Positions 16,694 to 27,879 of a DNA stretch of 64,000 nt are shown here, in pieces; the stretch's first letter is position 1, and every line of letters starts with the position of its first letter. A model generated the notes under the pieces. It saw only the letters and a list, made by a program, of their open reading frames with translations, was not told the DNA's origin and did no database searches. The DNA is taken from contig JADJVW010000019.1 in assembly GCA_016710365.1 (NCBI GenBank), forward strand, positions 1 to 64,000, given 5' to 3'. The stretch comes from Candidatus Caldilinea saccharophila (GTDB lineage Bacteria; Chloroflexota; Anaerolineae; Caldilineales; Caldilineaceae). The translations under genes and the position numbers were made by a program.

Positions 16694-19441
16694 CTACCCT
16701 TCTTTTGTGGCGGCGATCGCACCTGTTGGTGCTGGTTGGCGCTGCGTCAAGCCGGCATAGCGCTCCGCAAGCTGGGCATGGTCGGCGATCTCTTCCCAGA
16801 AAAGGCGTCTCGCTGGCTCGTCCAGCGCCTTCGCGATCTTCTCCAATTGTTCCATCTTCTGGTGCAGACTGTCTGCATAACGGCTGTCTCCGGCCAGATG
16901 CAGGGTTTCTAACGCTACGCGCCAGCTATACAGCCCATGCCGGCCGAGGATGGCTTCGTCCGCCGCGTGCAGGCGCGTCAGGAGTTGTTCGCCCAGTTGC
17001 AGCGCCAGGTTGCGGTCGCCGTGGGCAAGCGAGAACTCGATCCAGCCGGCCCAGGCAGGCAGCAGCAGCGGCGCCGCATCGGCAAGCTCCTGGCCTGCCA
17101 GCAGCTGTTGGTAGCTCTGGCGCGCCTGGCCACCCATGCCACATGCGGTCAGGCTACGCGCGCGCTGGCTGTGCACTTCGATCAGTTCGTTCGCAAGCTC
17201 GTGCTGCAACGCAGCGGCAAGGGCTTTGTCCGCCGCGTTGAGCGCATCAAACACACGCCGCTGGCGCAGATAGGTCTCGGCCACAAATAGGTGGGTGCGG
17301 ATCGCCCTACGCGGCAGATTGCTCTTGGCAAAATAGTCGATGATTTTCTGGAACAACGGCAGCGCTTGCGCATGGTTGCCGTAGGTGAAGTAGAACTCAG
17401 CCAGGTTGCCCATGGCAAGATATTGCGCGGTGGGGCCGACCTCGCCGGTGCTGCAAAGCTGGGCCGCCCGCTGCAGATAATGGTGCGCCCGATGGTAATG
17501 CCCGCTCACTGTCAGGTGAGCGCCCAATCGGGAGAGTTGATCGATTTCAGACGCAATATCGCCGCATTGGTGGGCGAGATGAATCGATCGCTCAAAGTAT
17601 TCATTGCGAATTTCGCCGGTCTCTGCAAAGGCCATCTGGCGGTAGATGAGCGCCTGTGTGCGCCGCGTACCGGCGTCTTCGGCATAATGCAGCGCAACAT
17701 CCAACATGCGCTTGCTCTCGTCCCGACCTTTTTCGAGAAATGGCGCATGGGAAGCATAGCGGTAGACTTCCGCCAGCAAGCCGGGCGCCCTGGATTGCTG
17801 CGCAAGCGCAACCATTTTGTCGATCGCGGCCTTGACGTCCGGTTGTGGCGCGCGCTGCAGAGAAAAGCGCACCCAATGCAAGTAAGCCCATCCCATTTCT
17901 TCTGATAACTCAACGCCTGCCAGTGCTCCCGCCGCCGAATTGGCCGGGATAGTTTGCCGCTGGTCGAGCAGATCGCTCGCTTGCTGCATCAACGCGGCGC
18001 CGAGCGGCGTCTGGTCAGTGGCAAGGCAGAACTCAGCCAGGCCACGCATTCCTGTGAGAAGCCGCGTAAGCTGCTTGCGCTCTACTGCGATGCGCCATGC
18101 CTGCTGCAGATCTGGCCAGACGCGCCAGACCTCATCGATGGTCGTTTGCGGCGTGCGTCCGTGGAACGCCTGCTCGCGCACGGCCACATAGTTCATGAAG
18201 TAGGTTGTATAGCGTTCCTGGACTTCCTCGGCGGCAGGATGCGCCTCTGTGACTTCCGCCCCATGAGCAGCGAGCGTAGCGACAAAGCGACGCACAAGTG
18301 GATGCCAGCGATAGAAGTCATCCTCTTCGTGGTTGATGAGCGACTGGTCGACCAACTCGATCAGCACTGACAGCGCCACGCTGGCGACCACGTCCGCGGC
18401 CTCCATGCTGAAGGATTGTTCAAAGATTGTGAGCCGGAGCAGCGCCTGTTGTTCCTGTGGATGGAGGTGCTGCCACGTAACCCAGAAGATCGAATTCACG
18501 GCCTGAATGCCGCCCGCCCGCCTGGCGAAAAGCGGCAGAATCGCGCCCGCGTCGTGCTCAAGCCCCTGACGAATCTGCGCCGGTGCAAGTTGTCCCGCCC
18601 AGTTTGCTGCAAGCAAGAGCGCCAGGGGCAACCCGCCCACTTCCCGGCAGATGGCGGCAATCTCAGGCAGATCGGCCTGGCGTACTTGAAAGCTGGGATG
18701 AGTGCGCTGCGCCGCTTGGATGAAAAGCTGCACGCTGTCTTCCGCGCGTCCTTGCCTGTAGGCCGTCAAGTCAAGTTGCTCTGGCGACGGCACAGGCAAG
18801 CCGTCCAGCCAGAAGGAGCGCTCGGAGGGCAGCAGCAACCGTTGGCGGGTCGTGGCGAGAATCGCGAGATGCGGTGAGCGGTTGAGCAGCGTTTCGAGCC
18901 AGGGCGTCTGTTGATGGATCTCGTCGCAGTCGTCCAGGATCAAGAGAAGCTGTTTGCGGCTGAAGTGGCTCAGGAGCTCGTTGAGGCTGTCGATTTCCAT
19001 CCCAAACTGGCGGCGGCCAAAATCGGCGAGTTTGTCCTGCAGCGACTCTGCGCCCGGCACAATCCGCCAGACGCCATCTGCAAACTGATCGAGCAGCGCA
19101 CGTCCGGCGTGGACGGCCAGCGTGCTCTTGCCGACGCCGCCCAGCCCGGTCAGCGTCACCAGGCGCGCATCGCCGGTGTGGAGCGCAGCCGTGATGTTGG
19201 TAAGTAACGCCTGCCGGCCAATGATGGGTTGCAGCGTATCGGGCAGATTCGTGCGTGATTTGAAGGGCGTCACGGCCGGCGCGGCTGCACTCACCAGCAA
19301 TGTGTCCGGCGTGACAGCCGCCCGCGCAGTTGCCACAATTCTGCGACGACCGGCGGCGGCATCTTCAACCAGGGTGGCGCTGGCACTGGTCGGGGGCGCG
19401 TCGGTTTCTTCCAACCTTGCGACGATCGGCGCCGCGAGCAA
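16694..19441 (-). CDS. STAND (NB-ARC-like) NTPase with TPR repeats, 5' end uncertain
   Basis: A signal-transduction ATPase with numerous domains. LPDTLQPIIGRQALLTNI precedes Walker A GLGGVGKST (about 100 residues in); LLLILDDCDEI is Walker B; GGLPLALLLAANW is the GxP motif of NB-ARC/AP-ATPases. Residues about 450-900 are helical TPR-like repeats. Related Chloroflexota proteins often have an N-terminal DNA-binding or activator domain, which is missing. The first 35-40 residues are read antisense through the beta-helix gene (19336-21050) and are probably not native. The gene may be truncated by a rearrangement at about 19330. Confidence 0.75.
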   Translation of the reverse strand: MLAAPIVARLEETDAPPTSASATLVEDAAAGRRRIVATARAAVTPDTLLVSAAAPAVTPFKSRTNLPDTLQPIIGRQALLTNITAALHTGDARLVTLTGLGGVGKSTLAVHAGRALLDQFADGVWRIVPGAESLQDKLADFGRRQFGMEIDSLNELLSHFSRKQLLLILDDCDEIHQQTPWLETLLNRSPHLAILATTRQRLLLPSERSFWLDGLPVPSPEQLDLTAYRQGRAEDSVQLFIQAAQRTHPSFQVRQADLPEIAAICREVGGLPLALLLAANWAGQLAPAQIRQGLEHDAGAILPLFARRAGGIQAVNSIFWVTWQHLHPQEQQALLRLTIFEQSFSMEAADVVASVALSVLIELVDQSLINHEEDDFYRWHPLVRRFVATLAAHGAEVTEAHPAAEEVQERYTTYFMNYVAVREQAFHGRTPQTTIDEVWRVWPDLQQAWRIAVERKQLTRLLTGMRGLAEFCLATDQTPLGAALMQQASDLLDQRQTIPANSAAGALAGVELSEEMGWAYLHWVRFSLQRAPQPDVKAAIDKMVALAQQSRAPGLLAEVYRYASHAPFLEKGRDESKRMLDVALHYAEDAGTRRTQALIYRQMAFAETGEIRNEYFERSIHLAHQCGDIASEIDQLSRLGAHLTVSGHYHRAHHYLQRAAQLCSTGEVGPTAQYLAMGNLAEFYFTYGNHAQALPLFQKIIDYFAKSNLPRRAIRTHLFVAETYLRQRRVFDALNAADKALAAALQHELANELIEVHSQRARSLTACGMGGQARQSYQQLLAGQELADAAPLLLPAWAGWIEFSLAHGDRNLALQLGEQLLTRLHAADEAILGRHGLYSWRVALETLHLAGDSRYADSLHQKMEQLEKIAKALDEPARRLFWEEIADHAQLAERYAGLTQRQPAPTGAIAATKEG

Positions 19442-21050
19442 TTTATCCTACGTGGGCGGGGGCATCTACCAGGCCAGCGGCACGGCCGATATCAGCGGCA
19501 GCACGTTCAACGGCAATGTCGCATGGAGTGGCGGCGGTATGTACATGATGGGCGGCGCCGTCACCATCGCCGGCAGCACGTTCACCAATAATGGCGCCGA
19601 AGCCTATGATGGCGGCGCCATGGTGGTGGCGAGCGGGGTCGTGACGATGTCCAACAGCCAGGTGTTGACCAATTCGGCCGCTACCGCAGGCGGCGGATTA
19701 TATATCGTAAACGGTGGAGTGATGACGATCGCCAACAGCAAGGTGCTGGCCAATCAATCCACGGCAAATAACACGGCCATTGGCGGGGGCATCTATAACA
19801 ACGGCGCACTGTTCCTGAATGTGGTCAATGTCAGCCAGAACAGTGCGTGGTACGCTGGCGGCGGCGTCTACAACGATGGGAACGGTATATTGATGGTCGC
19901 GCGGTCTCTTGTCAACTTCAACGCGACCGAGGTCGGCCATAGCACACTCTATAGCTATCCGTATTACGTCTATGGAGGCGCCATCTGGAACAATGGTGCA
20001 CTGACAACTACCGACAGCATATTTGTCGGCAACCACACATTCGCTACAGGCACGACGGTGACCGACTTTGCGACTTACGGGTATGCGATTGCAAATATAG
20101 CAACTCTCGAGATGAGCCAGGTGTACATGGCAGACAACACCATGGGCGCCATCTATAACCGTGGTGTGGCCGATGCGTCCAACTCGTATATTGCCAACAA
20201 TGTTGCCGTGAACTTGGGGGGAGCTATCACAAACGACACCACCGGCATCCTGTCACTCAGCGACAGTAATCTATCGATGAATGTTGCCGTCTGGGTGGCC
20301 AACAACACATCATCGGGTGGCAATACCACGGGCGGCGGAATCTACAATAGTGGCGTGGTGACCATTACTGGCAGTTCACTCATTCAGAACGTAGCAGCGC
20401 CGGGACCGCAGGGTGCAAACGACTGGGGTTCAGGCGGTGCAATCTATAACTCAGGCGCCGTCAATCTGCAAAATTCCACGGTCGTTGCGTCTACCCAGTC
20501 AAAATATGGCGGCGGAATAGACAATTTCTATTCCAATCCAAATTGTGTGGGATGCAATAACGATGATTACACCGGGTTGCGGTCATCCGGAAGCGGTTTG
20601 TCGGCAGCGTCGGCGGCCACGGCTCCCGTGCTGACCCTAAACCACGCTACGCTCGTCGGCAATGGGCAAGAAGACCAGCACCCCGTGCTGCGCAACGGCG
20701 AGGGCGCGGTGCTCCACATGCGCAATTCGATCATCGCCGACAGCCCGTGCGCAAACAACGGCAGCATTGGCGCCAACCGCCACAACCTGATAGAAGATGG
20801 ATCGTGCGCCGACAACGGCGTCAACCTGCACACGGGCGACGCGCGGCTCGGCGCGCTGGCCTACAATGGCGGCTCCACGCCGACGGTTGCCCTGCTGCCC
20901 GGCTCGCCCGCGGCCGACGCTGCTGAGCTGGTCACTTGCCTGGCGACCGACCAACGCGGCTTTGCACGGCCACATGGCCAGGGCTGCGACATCGGCGCGT
21001 TCGAGTCGCAGCCCTGGCCGCGCACCTTCCTGCCGCTGGTGGCCCGGTAG
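19336..21050 (+). CDS. Secreted right-handed beta-helix protein, 5' truncated
   Basis: Repeats of the type GGGIYNNGALFLNVVNVSQNSA, GGGIYNSGVVTITGSSL run through the protein, a parallel beta-helix as in pectate-lyase-like and autotransporter-like proteins. The C-terminus has the choice-of-anchor Q pattern (ARLGALAYNGGSTPTVALL, SPAADAAE, DQRGFARP, CDIGAFE) and ends RTFLPLVAR. Repeat sequence can be followed upstream to about 19336 (HNSATTGGGIFNQG, after one frame shift). Before that the DNA codes antisense for the STAND ATPase, and no signal peptide is present. The gene therefore lacks its beginning; the role is presumably adhesion or carbohydrate binding at the cell surface. Confidence 0.75.
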
Positions 21051-21243
21051 AGGTGGGTCGATCTATGCAATTCACTGCGCCGGTGGGCGCTGGCAACTGC
21101 ACCGGCGGCGTGGAAGCTGTCGCCGTCGGTAGACCCTGCACTACGCAAAAACAAGACCTGCCAGCACGCTCGCGTGCTGGCAGGTCACCAACTGCACTTC
21201 TGGGAAGATTTGTGCGCCATCAATGAACGGGCGCTGCCACTTA

Positions 21244-22925
<1,682 letters not shown>

Positions 22926-22927
22926 AA

Positions 22928-23040
22928 ATGTTGATTAGGAGATTAGGAGATTGGAGAGTAAGAGATTGGAGATTGGGTATGCGTGACAATACGTTTGCCC
23001 GATCTTCAATCTCTAATCTCCAATCTCTCAATCTCTTATT
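22928..23040. repeat. GGAGATT heptad palindrome
   Basis: The left arm is built of GATTAGGAGATTGGAGA-type heptads, the right arm of AATCTCTAATCTCCAATC heptads, with a 25-base loop in between. The same family occurs inside mutS (26505-26602) and at 27778-27878. Confidence 0.8.
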
Positions 23041-23041
23041 C

Positions 23042-23337
23042 TCACCTTTCTATCAGCTTCTCAATCTTCTTCGCCAACGTTACATCCAGATCGCTGATCC
23101 GGTCACCTGCGCTGTGCGTCACGAGGTCGATCACCACCTTGTTCCACACGTTGCACCATTCCGGGTGGTGATCCAGCGTGTTGGCCTCGATCGCCACTTT
23201 GGTCATGAAGCCAAAGGCCGCCGTGAAGTCGGCAAGGTGAACTCCTTGTGGAGCTTGCCCGCGGCCACGCTCCAGCCGGGCAGGTCGTGGAGCGCGCGCT
23301 GAAGCTGGTCTTCGGATAACGCAGTTGCTTTGGGCAT
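23042..23337 (-). CDS. 4a-hydroxytetrahydrobiopterin dehydratase, one frame break
   Basis: Pterin-4a-carbinolamine dehydratase, about 98 residues, which dehydrates the hydroxylated pterin cofactor. The N-terminus is MPKATALSEDQLQRALHDLPGW. After a frame break at about 23235 the conserved core reads FTAAFGFMTKVAIEANTLDHHPEW (HHPEW signature), then THSAGDRISDLDVTLAKKIE. The stop is at 23042-23044. Length and motifs match the family. Confidence 0.88.
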
Positions 23338-23394
23338 GATATAGCTCCTTCCCCTATTGTGAGACGTAAAGATGACCGGGCAGCCGTAGTCCAT

Positions 23395-24861
23395 TCATGG
23401 AATCGGCTCGGCCGGGACAGCCGTCGCCCCCGGCAGGGGAGGCGCCGGACACGGAACAATATTACCAAAAGGATCTAGACACAATGGCTCTACTGCAATT
23501 GGCGTCGGCGTCTCCACCGGCCCTTGGATGGCAGGCAGGAAGAGTTCCGCATACGCGCCGACCGTCAGCCAGTAGCGGGTCTGCGGGCCATAGTCCTGCC
23601 CATAGGGGTTGGGCAAGAGTTCGACGCTTACATAGATCGGGCCCGTGCGATCGGCCTCCCAAATGATCCGCGCTGATTCGGTGAAGCCAGAACCAAAATA
23701 AGATGCCCACCACTCGACGCCCTCGGTGTAGGTGATCGGCGTGTGGCCATTGGCGTCGAAGAGCCATAGGATGGTTCTGAGGGGCGCTACGGTGTCGGTG
23801 ATGCGTCCAGTCACGAAGATATACTCATTGCCTGCCTCGACGTCAAAGCGCACCCAATCCTGATCGCCCGCTTCATGGAAGGTGTGCATCTGATTGACGA
23901 TGGGGGCCGCAAGTTGCTGGGCCTCGGCCGGGTTGTTGTCAGGTTCATACCCATCACCGCCACGGCAGGCCATGGCGTCGGGATTTGCCATGCAGGTCGT
24001 GATCCAGTCGTAGTAGCGCGACACGCGCGTGTACACGTCATACTGCCCTACCGACAGACACCCGGATGGCCCCCAACTGACGATGCCGATCTGCGCCCAG
24101 GAAGCGTCGGGGTTCTGCACCATCAGCGGTCCGCCGCTGTCACCATAGCAAGCTCCCTTGCTCAAGGTGTCATATCCTGCACAGAGCATGTTGTCAGTGA
24201 TATCTTCAAAGTATAAAAACCGCTCGCACTGCTGTTTACTCACTAATGGCAACGAAACTTCCCGCAGTGCATCCGGGTACTCATAGTAAGAGTAGAACCA
24301 ATCAAAGATCACATTCTTGGCGCCCCATCCGATCACCGTGGCTCGCATGAAATCCAGCTCCGTCGTGCCGGTGATCGCTCGATAGAGTGAAATCGGCGTA
24401 TAGGTGACCGGGGTGGAGAGCCGCAACAACGCCAGATCGTTGTCGAGTCGCGCGGGATCATAGTCGGCATGGGGGATGACCTGCGTCACCTTGACGCGTT
24501 CGCCCGTGTCTGACAGCCGATGCGCACCCACCAGCGCGTCGATAAAGGATGGTTCTTTGCCGTCGACGCAGTGCGCCGCGGTCAACACCCACTCCGCACC
24601 GATCAGCGCACCGCCACAGAACTGCCCCTGGTACGCATTTTCCTGGAAGCTGCTCACGAGTGCAACTTGCCACGGCCAGGCGCCCGGTTCCGCTTCACGC
24701 CCGCCAAGGATGTCAGGGGCTTCTACTTGCGCGGGAGTCACCGGCGTGTCCGGCGCTTCCTGTGCGGTCACCCGCTCCACCAACAGGCTGGCCACGAGCG
24801 CCAGCGCCAAAAACAGGGCAAACAGTCCCATTTTTGCCAACGCTGCATATTTGGTTGTCAT
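23395..24861 (-). CDS. Secreted trypsin-like serine protease (S1)
   Basis: 488 residues with a signal peptide (MGLFALFLALALVASLLVERVTA). The peptidase domain starts ILGGREAEPGAWPWQVAL and shows the triad: His in LTAAHCV, Asp in LDNDLALLRL, Ser in GACYGDSGGPL. Asp-type S1 pocket residues were not checked. Residues about 315-440 form a pre-peptidase-like beta domain (GYEPDNNPAEAQQL... DQDWVRFDVEAG), and the Pro-rich tail includes LFLPAIQG. It is probably exported for protein degradation or processing. A TATGGTATACT promoter candidate lies 214 bases upstream. Confidence 0.92.
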   Translation of the reverse strand: MTTKYAALAKMGLFALFLALALVASLLVERVTAQEAPDTPVTPAQVEAPDILGGREAEPGAWPWQVALVSSFQENAYQGQFCGGALIGAEWVLTAAHCVDGKEPSFIDALVGAHRLSDTGERVKVTQVIPHADYDPARLDNDLALLRLSTPVTYTPISLYRAITGTTELDFMRATVIGWGAKNVIFDWFYSYYEYPDALREVSLPLVSKQQCERFLYFEDITDNMLCAGYDTLSKGACYGDSGGPLMVQNPDASWAQIGIVSWGPSGCLSVGQYDVYTRVSRYYDWITTCMANPDAMACRGGDGYEPDNNPAEAQQLAAPIVNQMHTFHEAGDQDWVRFDVEAGNEYIFVTGRITDTVAPLRTILWLFDANGHTPITYTEGVEWWASYFGSGFTESARIIWEADRTGPIYVSVELLPNPYGQDYGPQTRYWLTVGAYAELFLPAIQGPVETPTPIAVEPLCLDPFGNIVPCPAPPLPGATAVPAEPIP

Positions 24862-25074
24862 ACAAGCACCTCCTACTGAAAGGATAGACCTCTCTTAGCA
24901 GAGCCAGTTGTTGCTATGTAGAGTTGATGCAGCGTAGCCAAGAGCAGGCTCGACGAGAACCAGTTTGCCGGGGCAGGCTATCCATCAGCCGAGAGCTTCT
25001 GGGGAGATGAAGTAGTCGCTTCGCCGGCGGGCCGGAGAAACATCCCGTATCAAGCGCAGCACGGGATTAGCACA

Positions 25075-25085
25075 AGTATACCATA
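25075..25085 (-). promoter_or_regulatory. Extended -10 promoter candidate (protease gene)
   Basis: TATGGTATACT on the minus strand, identical to the motifs near 2925 and 31490. The protease start is about 210 bases downstream, leaving a long leader in which no other feature was seen (24862-25074). Confidence 0.4.
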
Positions 25086-25091
25086 TTTGTT

Positions 25092-27758
25092 TCAGGCGTC
25101 GCCAGCCATGCGTTGCAATTCAAAAAGGCGATTGAGCGCGTCGAGCGGGGTCAGGCTGTTGACATCCAGCGTGCGCAGCGCCTCCACGACTGGATGCACG
25201 TCGGCAAACAGGGAAACCTGCATGGCGCTGGCGCGCGTGCGCTGCGTCAACGCTTCGGCCAGCCGCCGTGGCCCGGCTGCGCCGCTGCGCTCCAGATCGG
25301 CCAGGATCTCCTCCGCGCGCGTGACGACCTGCGCCGGCAGCCCGGCCAGCCGCGCCACGTGTACGCCGTAGGAGCGGTCGGCCTTGCCAGGGATGATGCG
25401 CCGCAGAAACACGACGTCTTCGCCGCCGCCGCTGTCGTCCACCGCCACGTTGTAGTTGACGACCGCGGGCAGCCGCTCGGCCAGGTCGGTCAATTCGTGA
25501 TAATGCGTGGCAAATAAGGTCCTGGCGCGCAACTTGGGGTGATTGTGAATGTACTCGATCACCGCCCAGGCAATCGCCAGCCCGTCGTAGGTGCTCGTCC
25601 CGCGGCCGATCTCGTCCAGCACCAGCAGGCTGCGGCTGGTGGCGTGGTTCAGGATGTTGGCGGTCTCGACCATCTCCACCATAAAGGTGGACTGTCCGCG
25701 ATGAATCTCGTCGCTGGCGCCCAGCCGCGTAAAGATGCGGTCGACCACGCCGATGCGCGCACGGTCGGCGGGCACAAAGCTGCCGATCTGCGCCATCAGC
25801 GTGATGAGCGCGGTCTGGCGCAGAAACGTGCTTTTGCCGCTCATGTTTGGCCCCGTGATGATTTGGACCGCGGTCTCCGGCGCCAGCGCGGTGTCGTTGG
25901 GGACAAAAGGTTCGTCGGTCAACGTCAGTTCAACGACGGGATGGCGGCCGCCCACGATCTCGATGCTGGGGCCTTCGTCCACCTCCGGCCGCGCATAGCG
26001 ACGCATCAGCGCCACCTCCCCCAGCGCGGCGAAGACGTCGATCTCGGCCAGCGCGTGGGCGAGTTGCAGCAGTTTATTTCCTTGCGCCGCTACCTGCGCG
26101 CAGATCTCGCCAAAAAGATGTTGCTCGATCTCGAGCCGGCGCTCATCCGCGTTGAGCACCAGCGTCTCATATTCCTTGAGGTCGGGCGTGATGTAGCGCT
26201 CGCCGTTGGCGATCGTCTGCTTGCGGATGTAATCGGCTGGCGCCTTCTCCACCTGCGACTTGGTGATTTCGATGTAGTAACCGAAGACTTTGTTGTAACC
26301 GACCTTGAGGCTCTTGATGCCCAGCCGCTGGCGCTCGACCTGCTCCAGGTTGGCGATCCACTCGCGGGCATGGCGGCTGCGCTCGATCAAAGTGTCCAAC
26401 TCGGCGTCAAACCCGGGCTGAATCAAGCCCGGCGTGGCGAGATTGGCCGGCGGGTCAGCGGCCAGCGCCCGCTCCAGCAACGCGAGCGCGGCGGAGCAGT
26501 CGGGGAGGAGATTGAGAGATTGAGAGATTGAGAGATTGGAGATTGGAGATTCGCCAGCGTCCGCCGCACCCAATCTCCAATCTCCAATCTCCAATCTCTC
26601 TTCCAGCTTCGGCGCTAACCGCAGCGCCTCGCGCATCCCCACCAGATCGCGCGGGTGCGCCGTGCCTTGCAGCACGCGATTCGTCCAACGTTCGAGGTCG
26701 CCAAACTCGCGCAGCAGGTCGCGCACGTCGAGCCGCAGCAGCGTGTCGTCGAAGAAGCGCTGCACCGCGTCCAGCCGCCGGTTGATGGCCGCGACGTCGA
26801 GCAGCGGCTGGTTGATCCAGCGACGCAGCAGTCGCGCGCCCATCGGGGTAAGCGTGGTGTTGAGCACGCCGAGCAGACTGCCTTCGACCTCGCCGCTGCG
26901 CATGGTTTCGGCAAGTTCCAGGTTGCGCCGCGTCGATTCGTCGAGCGTCATGAATTCGCCCAACGCGTAGGCCGCGAGCCGCGTCATCTGGCTGCGTGCG
27001 CCCGGCTGCATCTCGGTGATGTAGGCCAGCACGCCCGCCGCGGCGCGCATCGCCTCCGGCCGGCCGTGCAGCCCGAAGCCATCGAGCGTGGCGACGCCAA
27101 AGTGTCGCTTGAGCGACGCCTCGGCGGTCTCCGGCGCCACCTGCCAGCTTTCGATCCCGGTTAGCAGCGGGTGGAGCAGGTCGATCAGCCCGTGAATCGA
27201 TGAATGCTCAGGCGCCCAGTCGATGGGGATCAATTCGCTGGGTTGCAGCCGCGAGATCTCCTCGCCGATGCGCTGCTCGGCCTCTTCGCCGGTGGCCGCG
27301 TTGATCTGCGTTGCAGCAAACTCGCCGGTCGTGATGTCGCAGTAGGCAATGCCTGCGGTCGCCCCGCGTCGTCCCAGCACGACGGCCATCAAATAGTTGT
27401 TGCGCCGCTCGTCCAACATGCCCGGATCGACAACCGTGCCTTTGGTGACCACGCGGCGCACCTCGCGCTCGACCAGCCCCTTGCCCGGCTCGGAGATCTG
27501 CTCGGCGATGGCGACGCGGTAGCCGGCCTCGACCAGCTTGGCAATGTAGACATCGACGGCGTGGTAGGGCACGCCGGCTAGCGGCACACGCTGGTCATTG
27601 CCGACCGGCCGGCTGGTCAGCACGACATCGCAGACACGCGCCACGATGCGTGCATCTTCGTCAAAAGTCTCGTAAAAATCGCCCAGCCGAAAGAGCAAAA
27701 TACAGTCGGCATACTGGCTTTTCATCGACAGATATTGCTGTCGCATGGGTGTCGTCAT
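25092..27758 (-). CDS. mutS: DNA mismatch repair ATPase MutS with repeat-derived insert
   Basis: An 888-residue MutS that recognises mismatches. The N-terminal domain has TTPMRQQYLSMKSQYADCILLFRLGDFYETF with the mismatch-contacting Phe (F-x-E is present as FYETF). The C-terminal ATPase has GPNMSGKST (Walker A), LLVLDEIGRGTSTYDG (Walker B and signature) and FATHYHEL. The ATG at 27758 is chosen because the frame upstream is repeat DNA. Between APKLEE and CSAALALLER the protein has an extra 33 residues (GDWRLGAADAGESPISNLSI-like) that come from a GGAGATT palindrome; MutS proteins have no such segment. The break-free frame suggests the protein tolerates it. Confidence 0.95.
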   Translation of the reverse strand: MTTPMRQQYLSMKSQYADCILLFRLGDFYETFDEDARIVARVCDVVLTSRPVGNDQRVPLAGVPYHAVDVYIAKLVEAGYRVAIAEQISEPGKGLVEREVRRVVTKGTVVDPGMLDERRNNYLMAVVLGRRGATAGIAYCDITTGEFAATQINAATGEEAEQRIGEEISRLQPSELIPIDWAPEHSSIHGLIDLLHPLLTGIESWQVAPETAEASLKRHFGVATLDGFGLHGRPEAMRAAAGVLAYITEMQPGARSQMTRLAAYALGEFMTLDESTRRNLELAETMRSGEVEGSLLGVLNTTLTPMGARLLRRWINQPLLDVAAINRRLDAVQRFFDDTLLRLDVRDLLREFGDLERWTNRVLQGTAHPRDLVGMREALRLAPKLEERLEIGDWRLGAADAGESPISNLSISQSLNLLPDCSAALALLERALAADPPANLATPGLIQPGFDAELDTLIERSRHAREWIANLEQVERQRLGIKSLKVGYNKVFGYYIEITKSQVEKAPADYIRKQTIANGERYITPDLKEYETLVLNADERRLEIEQHLFGEICAQVAAQGNKLLQLAHALAEIDVFAALGEVALMRRYARPEVDEGPSIEIVGGRHPVVELTLTDEPFVPNDTALAPETAVQIITGPNMSGKSTFLRQTALITLMAQIGSFVPADRARIGVVDRIFTRLGASDEIHRGQSTFMVEMVETANILNHATSRSLLVLDEIGRGTSTYDGLAIAWAVIEYIHNHPKLRARTLFATHYHELTDLAERLPAVVNYNVAVDDSGGGEDVVFLRRIIPGKADRSYGVHVARLAGLPAQVVTRAEEILADLERSGAAGPRRLAEALTQRTRASAMQVSLFADVHPVVEALRTLDVNSLTPLDALNRLFELQRMAGDA
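26505..26602. repeat. GGAGATT palindrome inserted in frame in mutS
   Basis: The left arm (GAGATTGAGAGATTGGAGATTGG type) and right arm (CAATCTCCAATCTCCAATC type) flank a short unique loop. This is the same family as at 22928-23040 and 27778-27878. Its length keeps the mutS frame open. Confidence 0.85.
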
Positions 27759-27777
27759 AGTGCGTAGGTTTTTCTGT

Positions 27778-27878
27778 GTGAATAGAGACTGGAGATTGGA
27801 GATTAAGAGATTGGAGATTGGAAGAGCGCTCAGACGCCGTCGGCAAATCTCCAATCTCTAATCTCCTAATCTCTCAAT
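27778..27878. repeat. GGAGATT heptad palindrome before mutS
   Basis: Arms of GACTGGAGATTGGAGATTAAG and AATCTCCAATCTCTAATCTC flank the loop AGAGCGCTCAGACGCCGTCGG. It sits between the SMP-30 gene and the start of mutS, where it is open in the mutS frame and creates a false N-terminal extension. Confidence 0.85.
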
Positions 27879-27879
27879 T

